A DNA stretch of 57,126 nucleotides from Thermoproteota archaeon (GTDB taxonomy: Archaea > Korarchaeota > Korarchaeia > Korarchaeales > Korarchaeaceae), in the NCBI GenBank assembly GCA_027492205.1, contig JAOZFN010000002.1, positions 45,834-102,959 on the forward strand. Reading direction: 5' to 3'. The translations under genes and the position numbers were made by a program. Of this stretch, positions 42,354-50,272 are shown in pieces. The notes beneath the pieces are model-generated. The model was not told the DNA's origin. It did no database searches and saw nothing but the letters and a program-made list of their open reading frames with translations. How positions within the stretch are numbered: position 1 is the stretch's first letter; each line of letters opens with the position of its first letter.

Positions 42354-42818
42354 TCACCTGTCGAGCTCCACCCTGGCCGAGGCCTCCATCGCCAGCGCCT
42401 CGAGCGAGCCCGTGCAGGTTCCCCCCGAGATGGACCCGGCCCCGAGGGCCTCCAAGACCTCACCTGCGTCTGGATAGTCCATGCGGATGGCTCTGGCCGA
42501 GTAGACGCGCTCCAAGACCCCGCGAGGATCTTGGGACACGCAGACGAGCGTGCAGCGGTCTCCCTCTGGCCTGGCCAGGCTGATGGCGCGGGAGACTTGC
42601 CTCGTACCCGTGAGACAGACGAGGAACTCGGTCCTCGGGGTCTTCCCGATCGCCGAGCCCGCTCCGAAGGATCTGAGGGCCCTTCTGACGGCCATGGCCG
42701 CGTGCCTCGCTGACGCGACGAGCCTCCAGTTGACCGCCACCGCCAGCTCCGCCCCCGCATCCAGCGCCAGGCGCTCGAGCCGAGAGGGGTCCCCCTCGCC
42801 AAGCTCGAGCGGCATCAC
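42354..42818 (-). CDS. cgi121: KEOPS subunit Cgi121
   Basis: 154 residues if it starts at GTG 42818, which has GGAG seven bases upstream. VNWRLVASARHAAMAVRRAL and SAIGKTPRTEFLVCLTGTRQ with VSRAISLARPEGDRCTLVCV match Cgi121/TPRKB. The subunit binds Bud32 (38765) and tRNA in t6A synthesis. The frame remains open upstream to 42929, but a T-rich TATA-like element at 42908-42918 argues that the message begins below it. The N-terminus is therefore the least certain part. Confidence 0.85.
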   Translation of the reverse strand: MMPLELGEGDPSRLERLALDAGAELAVAVNWRLVASARHAAMAVRRALRSFGAGSAIGKTPRTEFLVCLTGTRQVSRAISLARPEGDRCTLVCVSQDPRGVLERVYSARAIRMDYPDAGEVLEALGAGSISGGTCTGSLEALAMEASARVELDR

Positions 42819-42971
42819 TAGGACGCTCCGCCCCTCCTCTAATTGAACAATGTCGGAGTACGTACCTCTACTGCCCCCCCTCCTTGACCCCCGGGGGCCG
42901 TCAGACGGATCTAAAAAACAGGTCGTCACCGCTTCCCTCGGCGTCTAGGGCCTGAGGGTGGTCAAACAAAA

Positions 42972-43308
42972 ATGGCCCGTCACGCGTGGATTCTCGCCGC
43001 TCTTGGTTTTGTCCTAGGGTATACCGTCGAGAAGATCGTGAAGGCTACAACATGGGGAGGATGGGGTCCTTGATGCGGAATCCGACTCTGGGGGCTGGGT
43101 GGATGTTCCGACGGACCCCCCGATCTCCAGCGCGCTGCCGCCTGGACCCTGTCCTAATCTAATTGGCCCCGACCCGAGCCTCAAGGGGGGTCAGGGTGGG
43201 TCATGGCCTCAATGCAAGACAGATTTGCCACGCCTACGCGGACTTTCTCAAAGTGTAAAGTCCGTGGAGGCGATTGCGGAAGATGAACCGCGAGGCACAG
43301 TCAACTAG
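42972..43308 (+). pseudogene. possible small membrane/secreted protein, frameshifted
   Basis: ATG 42972 begins MARHAWILAALGFVLGYTVE, a plausible signal or anchor, which stops after 33 codons. A shifted frame continues DAESDSGGWVDVPTDPP, SSALPPGPCPNLIGPDPS and onward to 43308. Composition suggests an exported protein of about 110 residues needing one frame correction near 43055. No family is recognised and no clear promoter is seen, so this is weak. Confidence 0.3.
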
Positions 43309-43329
43309 GGGCGAGGAGACTCCAACTGA

Positions 43330-43920
43330 TCAAAGGAGGCTGGCTCTTCTCAGGGCTTCCTCTATCCTGGAGAGCCTCTTCTCGATCTCCCCAAATCTCG
43401 CCTCCATGTACTTCCTAAGGTCCAATCTTAGGAGCCTTATCTCCTCTCTAGTCTTCTTTCCCTCGTCTCTAATGGCCTCTAGGATCTTCTCCCCCAGCTC
43501 GACGCTCCTGGCGCTCAGCTCGACGCTCTTCTCCCCCAGCTCGACGCTCCTGGCGCTCAGCTCGACGCTCTTCTCCCCCAGCTCGACGCTCCTGTAGAGC
43601 AGCCTCGCCGCGACGTCCAGCCTCTCAAACAGCTCCTCCTGCCACTCGCCCCTCCTGATCTCAAAATAGCTGAACTCCCCGGTGGCGGGCCCCCACTCCA
43701 CCTCGATGTCCTCAACGAATATCGGGTACCTCCTGATCTTTATCATCTCTAGAAACTCTCTGAGCTTCTCCTCCTCACCCTCGGCCACTATTCTCACGTC
43801 GTAGGGCTTGAGATTCTCCACGTAGCCCGTTATCCCCAACTTCCTAGCTATCCTCTGAACCTCGTCCCTGTAGCCCACGCGCTGGACCTCTCCCCTGACG
43901 GTGGCCGTTACCCGCTTCAC
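43330..43920 (-). CDS. acyP: acylphosphatase with repetitive coiled-coil extension
   Basis: 196 residues. Residues 1-90 are an acylphosphatase: VRGEVQRVGYRDEVQRIARK with the phosphate-loop Arg, and GITGYVENLKPYDVRIV with the catalytic Asn; family proteins normally stop here. Residues about 95-196 form a helical extension with near-exact 14-residue repeats (SVELGEKSVELSAR, twice, then SVELGEK), followed by a charged coil (LRLDLRKYMEARFGEIEKRL). The repeat is also visible as 42-bp DNA units. Acylphosphatase hydrolyses acyl phosphates; the coil suggests oligomerisation or tethering. Start GTG 43920. Confidence 0.85.
   Translation of the reverse strand: MKRVTATVRGEVQRVGYRDEVQRIARKLGITGYVENLKPYDVRIVAEGEEEKLREFLEMIKIRRYPIFVEDIEVEWGPATGEFSYFEIRRGEWQEELFERLDVAARLLYRSVELGEKSVELSARSVELGEKSVELSARSVELGEKILEAIRDEGKKTREEIRLLRLDLRKYMEARFGEIEKRLSRIEEALRRASLL
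43498..43592. repeat. 42-bp tandem repeat inside the acylphosphatase gene
   Basis: The unit CTCGACGCTCCTGGCGCTCAG plus CTCGACGCTCTTCTCCCCCAG occurs about 2.3 times with no visible differences. Each half-unit is itself related (CTCGACGCTC). It encodes the SVELSAR/SVELGEK repeats and could vary in copy number. Confidence 0.75.
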
Positions 43921-44079
43921 AAGAGATCATGCCGAGCGAGTCGTCAAAAAGGTTTGTCGAGGCTAAGCCTCGCGACTAACGCCAATAGCCGTCGGCAGGC
44001 TTGGGTTTTTAGGCCGCGTGGGCTGAGCCATTCATGAAAAAGCTTACATCTATATGATTATAGTAGGAAGAAAATATCC

Positions 44080-44202
44080 GTGCTGACGCTTCTCGTCAAG
44101 AACGTGCCCGAGGATTTGATGAGAGTGTTCAGGCGGTTCATGGCGGAGCTCGGCTGCAGAACCTGGGTCGGGCGTCGCGCGCCACCTCCAGAGTCTTCCT
44201 AG
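44080..44202 (+). pseudogene. truncated VapB-like antitoxin
   Basis: GTG 44080 begins VLTLLVKNVPEDLMRVFRRF, an archaeal RHH antitoxin N-terminus, but the frame degenerates into RTWVGRRAPPPESS and stops. TATATGATTA lies about 25 nt upstream, so the original promoter survives. Its 3' end runs into the opposite-strand PIN remnant. Confidence 0.45.
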
Positions 44203-44453
44203 CGTAATCACCACTCAGAGAGTAGAGGGAGAGGGCATGGGCCTCCAGGGCCTCCCGAACCTGGGCCATCTCATCCTCCGTGAACAGCCCCCTCGTAGCG
44301 CAAGGCGTTGAGCACCTCGAACGTGATGAGCTCCGGAGCGATTATCTCGATCTTCCCATCGATGTACCTGTCCCTCAACCTCAGCGCCCTCTCGGAGCCC
44401 TCCTCCTCAACTAACCACTTCACCACGACGCTCGCGTCAACGACCGCCTCCAT
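44138..44453 (-). pseudogene. VapC toxin, frameshifted and 3'-truncated
   Basis: ATG 44453 starts MEAVVDASVVVKWLVEEEGS, the first PIN Asp motif, continuing IIAPELITFEVLNALRYEG with the conserved Glu. A run of five C at 44288-44292 (G on the coding strand) shifts the frame; with four it would continue LFTEDEMAQVREALEAHALS. Beyond about 44180 the PIN C-terminal half is missing and the sequence meets the unrelated antitoxin remnant. Confidence 0.55.
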
Positions 44454-44695
44454 ACCTCTCATCCCTGAACTTCCTGACTATCTCCTCGGCCCTCGCCTCT
44501 CCCCTGCCCTTCTTCCTCAACCTCTCATTGAGCAGGACGGCCCTCGCGAGATTCTTCCTCCTCTCCTCAGCGATCTTGCCCCCTTATGGCGTTCCTGATG
44601 AACTCGCTCCAGCCTATCCTGATCCGCTCCATTATCCTCTTGGTCTCCTCGTCGATCCTTAACAGTACAGTAACTACCGTACATACATCGTTCAC
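44437..44695 (-). pseudogene. VapB antitoxin, frameshifted
   Basis: GTG 44695 leads to VTVLLRIDEETKRIMERIRI then WSEFIRNAIRG. One base too many in the C5 run at 44579-44583 breaks the frame; with four it continues KIAEERRKNLARAVLLNERL and ends at 44437, overlapping the toxin start by 17 bp as in normal vapBC operons. TTATATCGG upstream is the probable TATA box. Confidence 0.55.
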
Positions 44696-44807
44696 TCGCG
44701 ATGCCTCCGATATAAGCCCGTGCGCCGTGGAGAACGCCGTGCGGGACGGGCTCTCCAAACGACCAGCCCCGAGCTTCATCGCGCGCACGAGATGCGGGCC
44801 CCCGCGC

Positions 44808-45248
44808 TCATCGACCGGAGGTCCCGAGGGATCGAGCGAGGTCCCTGGGGTCCACTCTCCTCAGGCCAGGCACGGAGTCGTACGCCGCGTCTGTGGATAC
44901 GACCGTCCTGTCGGGGTCCATGAGGAGGGCCGTTGCCGCGTAGTAGGCGTCGAAGATGGAGCTCAGCCCGTACTCCACCATCAGCGTGAGGGCCGTCAGG
45001 GAGACCTCCGCCGTGGACGGGAGCCACTCTATCCCCCCAATCATGAGGAGAGATGCGATCTTGGCGAGGAGGGTCTCAAGATCGATCCCCAGCTTCACTC
45101 CCAGGTAGTACAACTCGCGGAGGGACTCGCTGCTGGCGCACAGGCTCAGCTCGCCGGACTCGGCCGCCTCAAGTATCGCCTCCGACGGGCGCTTGAGCCA
45201 GTCGCTCTCCTTGACGTGCGCCACCAGCACGTCAGTCTCTATGAGCAC
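44808..45248 (-). CDS. PIN-domain toxin (VapC family)
   Basis: 146 residues: MLIETDVLVAHVKESDWLKR (first Asp), SSESLRELYYLG (Glu), YGLSSIFDAYYAATALL (Asp) and TVVSTDAAYDSVPGLRRVDP (final Asp). All catalytic acids are present. It begins inside the end of the AbrB-type antitoxin gene (17-bp overlap), a coupled pair. It is closely similar in layout to the toxin at 48135. Confidence 0.88.
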   Translation of the reverse strand: MLIETDVLVAHVKESDWLKRPSEAILEAAESGELSLCASSESLRELYYLGVKLGIDLETLLAKIASLLMIGGIEWLPSTAEVSLTALTLMVEYGLSSIFDAYYAATALLMDPDRTVVSTDAAYDSVPGLRRVDPRDLARSLGTSGR

Positions 45249-45495
45249 GCTCCCCCCTCCTGGCCATCTTCTCTCCCAACTCCTCGAGAGCCCTGGCCTG
45301 GGCCAGCCTCCTCAGCTCCCCCCTCCCGAACCTGGTCTTCAACCAGGACGAGCTGGCCTCCCTCGGCCTCGGGGGTACGGGAATGAGGACGATCCTCCTG
45401 CCGGCAGGTATAACGATGACGCTCTCTCCCGGCCTCACGAGCCCCTTTGGGAGCTTCACTCTCTCCCTGTCATCCACCCTGACCACGTACGCCAA
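45232..45495 (-). CDS. AbrB-type antitoxin
   Basis: 87 residues. The swapped-hairpin domain reads YVVRVDDRERVKLPKGLVRP with GESVIVIPAGRRIVLIPVP, followed by a charged helical tail that should bind the toxin. AATATAACTG-like AT-rich DNA just upstream may hold the promoter. Intact. Confidence 0.8.
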   Translation of the reverse strand: MAYVVRVDDRERVKLPKGLVRPGESVIVIPAGRRIVLIPVPPRPREASSSWLKTRFGRGELRRLAQARALEELGEKMARRGERAHRD

Positions 45496-45629
45496 CTTAT
45501 CCCCAGATATGTTAATTCGTCCCCAATGATATAACTGCTTCCCCCAACGGAGGTGGGCGGGTCAGCCGATCCGCCCCTCATGGCGGGATGCTACCACTGG
45601 ACGTGTAGTCTTGTGACCTCTGTCGGCAT

Positions 45630-45719
45630 CTTGACGTCTTCGGGGAGCTGGAGGGCTACGGGGACGGGAAGAGGTGGGAGGAGGCGCTGGAGGAGTGCAG
45701 GAGGAGGGGACTGCTATAG
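45630..45719 (+). pseudogene. short orphan 3' fragment
   Basis: A frame ending LDVFGELEGYGDGKRWEEAL and EECRRRGLL is protein-like and charged, reminiscent of antitoxin C-terminal helices, but has no start. The rest of 45496-45801 shows no gene. Confidence 0.25.
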
Positions 45720-45801
45720 CCGAACCCGGGCTTGGCATTGGTCCACTGACGAACGATCCCGCACAGCGCTTCTCCCTCAGGCCGAGGGGTCTACACCCGC
45801 G

Positions 45802-45948
45802 TTACCCCTCCCCGACCCTCTTGGCGAGCTCTATCAGCCTCCTTATGATGTCGTCGTAGGTCTCCCCCTTCTTCCCGAGTTCCTTCAACATCTCCCTCGT
45901 CTCCTTCGATATCTGGATCGTGGTCAGCTCCCTCCTGGGCTTGGGCAT
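45802..45948 (-). CDS. orphan antitoxin-like protein, 48 aa
   Basis: ATG 45948 encodes MPKPRRELTTIQISKETREM, then LKELGKKGETYDDIIRRLIE and LAKRVGEG. The TTIQISKETREML...G...TYDDII.RL pattern is that of small archaeal VapB-like antitoxins, which are often only 45-80 residues. No PIN gene follows downstream on the minus strand, so it is solitary. AT-rich sequence at 45955-45990 fits a promoter. Confidence 0.6.
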   Translation of the reverse strand: MPKPRRELTTIQISKETREMLKELGKKGETYDDIIRRLIELAKRVGEG

Positions 45949-46049
45949 CTTCGCTATTTGATGGACATGTGTTTTAAATCTAATTATGTGAAACTTTTAT
46001 TTTCAAATAATGCTTATATTAAACTGTCGTCTCCCTATAGACGAGGCCC

Positions 46050-47111
46050 ATGTCGACGGAGCGGCCTGGGAGCGCCAGACAGACCCCCGGAGGCAGGCGC
46101 ATTCCCCACGACCTCAGAATCGAACTCTACCTCCTCGTCAGAGAACTCCACGAGAGCGGAGTCAGCTACAGAAAGATCCAGAGGGTCATAGAGAACGAGT
46201 ACGGCGTGAAGATAAGCAGGTCCAACATATCGTACTGGGTTCGCGGGCTGCATTCTCCCCTGAAAGAGCCCTACAACAGGCCGAACCTCCGCGCAAAGGA
46301 GCTGTCTTGGATAGCCGGAATGCTCGCCGGAGACGGCTCCATAAAGGTCAACAGGAAGGGCCGGTTCCTGACGCTGAAGGTCAGGGACAGGGAGCTGGCG
46401 GAAGTCGCCGCGAGGAGGCTGGCCGTCGTGATGGGCAGGGACAGGCCCTACGCGGTCAACAGGCTTGGGGACGGGAGGTACTACGTTCAGGTCCAGTCCA
46501 GGGAGCTCGTGGACCACCTGAGTGTGAGGGAGAACGTCCTCCTACACCTGGAGAGGAACCCCAGGGAGTTCATTCAAGCGTTCTTCGACTGCGATGGAGG
46601 TGTCACAGGCGCCATTCTCAGTTCTGGCAGATTCTCCTACGGTTTGTTCGCGATAAACACAGATAAGGGTCTTCTCACAAGCGTTTCGCGGGAGCTACTC
46701 AAACTGGGGGTACGCGGCAGATTATACCTGCAGCACCATGCTGGTAAGAGTGTAGTCACCAGCAAGGGGGTCGCCAGGGCCTCGAGGGATTGCTTTGCAT
46801 TGCGCGTTAAAGATGTAGCGAGTATTTTGAGATATTCGAAGGAGGTTGGATTCGACGTGCCTAGAAAGCAGGAGAAGCTGAGAGACCTTGTTTACGTACT
46901 AACCACATACGGAACGGGGATCCGGGCCTCAGTTGAGTGGATTCGGCGGTATGAGTATGTTGAAGGCTCCGGACGCGAGAGGTGGTTCCGCAGAGATAGG
47001 ATGTTAGATTTGGAATCTGCGGTGGACGAACTCCACGCTCACTTGAGGAGGTTCGCTGATAGGATAAGGTCAAAAAATTCATCAAATTTCACATTTTCGT
47101 TAAAAATTTAA
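46050..47111 (+). CDS. free-standing LAGLIDADG homing endonuclease
   Basis: 353 residues. An N-terminal helix-turn-helix (LRIELYLLVRELHESGVSYR and IENEYGVKISRSNISYWVRG) is followed by two LAGLIDADG helices: LSWIAGMLAGDGSIKV near residue 95 and FIQAFFDCDGGVTGA near residue 176. Each has one acidic active-site residue. Not inside another gene or intron. The first half is GC-rich and the second half clearly AT-richer, suggesting a mosaic. TTATATTAAAC lies about 35 nt before ATG 46050. It ends 5 bp from the initiator tRNA gene on the other strand. Confidence 0.85.
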   Translation: MSTERPGSARQTPGGRRIPHDLRIELYLLVRELHESGVSYRKIQRVIENEYGVKISRSNISYWVRGLHSPLKEPYNRPNLRAKELSWIAGMLAGDGSIKVNRKGRFLTLKVRDRELAEVAARRLAVVMGRDRPYAVNRLGDGRYYVQVQSRELVDHLSVRENVLLHLERNPREFIQAFFDCDGGVTGAILSSGRFSYGLFAINTDKGLLTSVSRELLKLGVRGRLYLQHHAGKSVVTSKGVARASRDCFALRVKDVASILRYSKEVGFDVPRKQEKLRDLVYVLTTYGTGIRASVEWIRRYEYVEGSGRERWFRRDRMLDLESAVDELHAHLRRFADRIRSKNSSNFTFSLKI

Positions 47112-47116
47112 ATAGA

Positions 47117-47191
47117 TAGCGGGGGGTGGATTTGAACCACCGACCTCCGGGTTATGAGCCCGGCGGGCTGACCAGGCTGCCCCACCCCGCT
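47117..47191 (-). tRNA. initiator tRNA-Met (CAT)
   Basis: Anticodon loop CTCATAA with stem CCGGG/CCCGG ending in three G-C pairs, and a 5' A1-U72 terminal pair (AGCGGGG/CCCCGCT), the marks of an initiator. T-loop GTTCAAAT. CCA is not encoded. TTTATATACC about 45 nt upstream may be its TATA box. Confidence 0.92.
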
Positions 47192-47293
47192 GCCTCGCCC
47201 CGCCAGTCAGACTTTTCTGCCGAGCCGGTATATAAACTTCAGGTGGTCCGCGCGAGCGCCTCGCCGCCCCGCCTCCCCCGCCGGGGGAGGTCC

Positions 47294-47711
47294 CTAACCC
47301 TCCTCACGGGTCCCTCTGTCGAGATCCCGCCTGAGTTCCTCGACGCCCGCCGGGACCTTTGGCAAGACTCCCTTGGAGTCGAGGTGAGCTCTGCAGATCC
47401 CGTACTCGTGTTTGGGGTTGCTCCCCCCGCCCCTTCCTCCCCCACGACTTCACGAACCTCTCCTCTGGGATGCCCAGCCGCCCGCTCCACCGTCTCCTGG
47501 CCTCCTCCCCGTCGGTGCCCTCCGGCGGGTGGAGTCTCGCCTTTGGCCCGTCTGGGCTGACTTCGCAGTGCGCCTCTGGCCACCTGATGAAGGCCCTTAT
47601 CATCACAGGATTGGGGGAGGTCAGGGCCACCCTGCATCTCCCGCTCGTGTACCTGTCGCCCCTCGCACCAGTGCGGAATAGACCTTCCCTCTCACTCGGC
47701 ACGGCGGCCAC
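47294..47711 (-). pseudogene. degraded LAGLIDADG-like/HTH-associated protein
   Basis: The frame CRVALTSPNPVMIRAFIRWP, RLHPPEGTDGEEARRRWSGR and LGIPEERFVKSWGRKGRG, then after a frame change in a G-rich run near 47427 KHEYGICRAHLDSKGVLPKV. This order (DNA-contact strand, EGTDEEEA..W...LGIP..RF.K.. K....Y GICR) resembles stand-alone archaeal LAGLIDADG-type proteins with an N-terminal HTH, here missing. The family name is tentative. Confidence 0.4.
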
Positions 47712-47719
47712 CCCTGGTG

Positions 47720-48113
47720 ACTGACGTCGACGCGTGGAGGGAGCTGAGGGACCTAGTCCTGGACCTGTCGCTCAGGTACGACGCGCCCGTGAGGCGACCT
47801 TCATGACGCTCGACGACCTCCTGGTCAACCTGGCCGCCGGGACCCCCCTCATCCTGGGGGCCTAGAGGGGCTACGAGATCCTGCTGGATAGGGCGGGGCT
47901 GGAGAGCATCCTGTCCGTCCAGGGGAGGAGGTGCTGAGGGAGTGGAGGTACGACGAGGTGGCCTGGGCTTGGGTGAGGTCAGGTGTAGGGAGGCGCTCGC
48001 CCACCTAGAGGCCGCCAGGGGCCAGCTGGAGGATGCGGAGCTGGCGAGGGAGGTCCTGAAACTCTGCGAGAGGGGATTGTCCCTCTCCGATCCAGGAGGC
48101 GGTGAATTCTGAC
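47720..48113 (+). pseudogene. decayed MNT nucleotidyltransferase and HEPN pair
   Basis: Pieces in different frames: WRELRDLVLDLSLRYDAPV, TFMTLDDLLVNLAAGTPLIL and GYEILLDRAGLESIL resemble an MNT C-terminus. REALAHLEAARGQLEDAELA and KLCERGLSLSD resemble a HEPN end and match the remnant at 52780-53021 (ELCERGMSLAS). Several stops interrupt them. Confidence 0.4.
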
Positions 48114-48134
48114 CGCCTCCGTGGATGTGGGCCA

Positions 48135-48539
48135 TCACAGCGTCCTGGGATCTACCCTGACGAGCCCCGGAATCCTGTCGTATGCCTCGTCGAACGACAG
48201 GATCTTCCCGTCCAGGCCCAGGGCCTCGGCCGCGTAGTGGGAGTCGAAGAAGGAGAGGCCGAACCTCCGCCTCAGGTACACGCTGGTGACCACAACCTCC
48301 GGTGTGAGGGGGACGTACCTCACGTTCGGGAGGGCCAGCAGGGCTGCCAGGTCGTGTAGGAGCCTCTCCTCCCTCCCCTGAGATCTGTAGATGAGTTCCA
48401 TCTCGATCAGCCCCACGCTGGACAGGTCCACGCCGAGTTCTCCGGCCCTGATCTTCTCGAAAATCCCGCGGGCGACCTCGTGGTTCTTATCCCTCTCGTT
48501 CATGTAGGCGAATATGACGTCGTTCTCCATGAGAACCAA
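48135..48539 (-). CDS. PIN-domain toxin (VapC family)
   Basis: 134 residues: NDVIFAYMNERDKNHEVARG (first Asp), VGLIEMELIYRSQGRE (Glu), FGLSFFDSHYAAEALGLDGK (Asp) and ILSFDEAYDRIPGLVRVDP (final Asp). All acidic residues are kept. The start is TTG 48539, 3 nt after the antitoxin stop, or ATG 48530. It ends beside decayed MNT/HEPN sequence. Confidence 0.87.
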   Translation of the reverse strand: MVLMENDVIFAYMNERDKNHEVARGIFEKIRAGELGVDLSSVGLIEMELIYRSQGREERLLHDLAALLALPNVRYVPLTPEVVVTSVYLRRRFGLSFFDSHYAAEALGLDGKILSFDEAYDRIPGLVRVDPRTL

Positions 48540-48542
48540 GGC

Positions 48543-48779
48543 TCAGCCCCCCAGGGCTTCCTCCTCCGCCAGAGCCTCGGCCTCCCTCCTGAGTTCGCTG
48601 AACGGCTTCTCCACGCTGAATGCTCCCTCGAGCGCCTCGAACGGGTCCTCGGGGAGCGGGATTATTTTGACGTGGTCCCCGGCGTTTATGATTAGGACCT
48701 TCCTTCCAATCTTCAGCGAAGTTCTGATTCTCTTCGGGATGGTTATCCTACCCTTGTCGTCGAGCTCGACTACGCTCAT
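48543..48779 (-). CDS. AbrB-type antitoxin
   Basis: 78 residues from ATG 48779: MSVVELDDKGRITIPKRIRT with IGRKVLIINAGDHVKIIPLP is a classic AbrB/MazE domain, then a charged helix to LAEEEALGG. The start follows GGAGGCCGGGGAGGGG. TTTTATATTTCCC at about 48812-48824 is the TATA box. It pairs with the toxin at 48135. Confidence 0.85.
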   Translation of the reverse strand: MSVVELDDKGRITIPKRIRTSLKIGRKVLIINAGDHVKIIPLPEDPFEALEGAFSVEKPFSELRREAEALAEEEALGG

Positions 48780-49046
48780 CCCCCTCCCCGGCCTCCTGAT
48801 GCTTGGTGGGAAATATAAAAGGATAACACAATATAGTGGGACTGATTGGCTCAATAAGTAGGTATCTTCCCACTAGGGGTCGCGGGGCGAGGACCGCGCC
48901 TCTTTGTCAATGCCGAATCGAGCGCGCAGGAACATGCGCCTTCCATCCTCTACTCGTGTGCCTGGGCTTGAATCGACGGTTCTGACTGAGGGAGGTTCTT
49001 GAGGCTTGCGGGGATTGCTCTCCGGCCGGCGCATCACGCGTCGCTC
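48780..49046. other. intergenic, antitoxin promoter only
   Basis: Apart from the TATA element near 48818 for the minus-strand antitoxin I see no gene, RNA or repeat. Confidence 0.5.
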
Positions 49047-49553
49047 TCACGCGGAAATCTGCGTAGGTTCGCTTGTTCTCGGTTCACCTCCCCTCGAAGG
49101 CCCCATCCTTAAGGGCGATCTGCGTCTGTCGAGTCGAGAGAACGCCTCCAGCGCAAACCCCGCGCACGCCGTTGCGAGCGCCAACTTTGAGGTGAGGGTT
49201 CTCCTGGTCTCGATCGGGCCGACCCACGCCTTCACCTCGCAGACCGCGCGCTCGCTCGCCCCGAACTCCACCGCGTATACCGAGCTCTCAGGAATGTCCA
49301 GGGTCAGGGTGCCCCCCGTAGCGGCGCCTGCAGAGGCCACCGTTCGGTTCGTGAGGGCGGAGTAAACCCTGACCGCAACCGGGCACTCCGCCCTCACGTT
49401 CAAGACGTACCGGCCGGCCCTCAGGGTCAGGAGCTCCACGGCCGGGTCCTCTGACACCGTCAGCTCCACGGAGGTCCCCGACCAGCTTGCACCCACTAGG
49501 GTGCCCAGGTACACGACCAGCCCCAGCGTGAGGATCGCCGCGCCTGCCCTCAT
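49047..49553 (-). CDS. exported or membrane protein of the ABC operon
   Basis: 168 residues. An N-terminal hydrophobic segment (AAILTLGLVVYLGTLVGASW), a beta-rich middle (RAGRYVLNVRAECPVAVRVY; GTLTLDIPESSVYAVEF) and a second hydrophobic segment (LTSKLALATACAGFALEAF) before a basic tail. The middle probably lies outside the membrane. It is the third gene after the ATPase and permease, 3 nt downstream of the latter, so it likely belongs to the same transporter system. Confidence 0.6.
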   Translation of the reverse strand: MRAGAAILTLGLVVYLGTLVGASWSGTSVELTVSEDPAVELLTLRAGRYVLNVRAECPVAVRVYSALTNRTVASAGAATGGTLTLDIPESSVYAVEFGASERAVCEVKAWVGPIETRRTLTSKLALATACAGFALEAFSRLDRRRSPLRMGPSRGGEPRTSEPTQISA

Positions 49554-49555
49554 GG

Positions 49556-50272
49556 TCAGTCGACCTCCAACCTACTCAACACAATTTCCAGCAGACCCAG
49601 GCACGCGAGGGTGATGGAGAGCGAGGAGAGGATCGCCGGCAGGGGAGAGCCGACGGCGAGGGCCTCGGGATAAGCCCAGGGCAGGGCGTACCTGACGCGG
49701 CCCTCCGGCTCGAGCCTGGCAAGGACTATCCAAGGGGCCGCCGAGAAGGCCATGGCCGCTACGAAGTTCCTCTTCAGCGACGCCGATGCGAGAAGGGACC
49801 ACGCGACCGCTGGAAGGGCTTGAAGGGTTATGGAAGCGATTATCACCCACAGGGGAACCCATGAGAGGTCCTCCTCAACGAGGGACGCCGTCCAGAGCGC
49901 CGCGGAGTACGCGGCCGGGGCGACCGCTACGGCCAGCGCCGAGAGGAGCTTGGAGTAGAAGTACGACCTCCTGGAGACGGGATAGGAAAGGAGAGTTTGC
50001 GCCATTCCACTGTTGAAATCGGAGAAGGTGGAGTACGACACGTAGCCGGCGATGGTCAGGCAGAGGACGAGGTAGAGGCGGCTGACGGCCCCGGCGGCCA
50101 TCATGTTGACTAGCCCGCGGGCGAGTTCCGTGATGGGGGCGCCTCCCACGCCTTCCATCGACCCGACCACCGGGGTGAGCCAGGGCTGAGCCGAGACGAA
50201 TGCGACGATGGCCCCCAACGCCGGAGAGCCCAGCTTGCTCAGTTCGATCTCAACGAGGTGGATCAGCCTCAT
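49556..50272 (-). CDS. ABC-2 type transporter permease
   Basis: 238 residues with about six transmembrane helices (LYLVLCLTIAGYVSYSTFSD; LLSALAVAVAPAAYSAALW; LWVIIASITLQALPAVAWSL). The segment GMAQTLLSYPVSRRSYFYSK is the cytoplasmic coupling region typical of ABC-2 permeases (L..P.sR..y...K). It overlaps the ATPase gene by 23 bp. Together they form an exporter of unknown substrate. Confidence 0.8.
   Translation of the reverse strand: MRLIHLVEIELSKLGSPALGAIVAFVSAQPWLTPVVGSMEGVGGAPITELARGLVNMMAAGAVSRLYLVLCLTIAGYVSYSTFSDFNSGMAQTLLSYPVSRRSYFYSKLLSALAVAVAPAAYSAALWTASLVEEDLSWVPLWVIIASITLQALPAVAWSLLASASLKRNFVAAMAFSAAPWIVLARLEPEGRVRYALPWAYPEALAVGSPLPAILSSLSITLACLGLLEIVLSRLEVD

Noticed and set aside
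43498-43592. CRISPR-like array
   Set aside because: The repeats are 42-bp in-frame coding repeats with no unique spacers. No CRISPR array or cas gene is present anywhere in the window.
47239-47637. Alternative minus-strand frame of 132 codons
   Set aside because: Its composition is Arg/Gly/Thr-biased. The neighbouring frames carry the LAGLIDADG-like segments instead.
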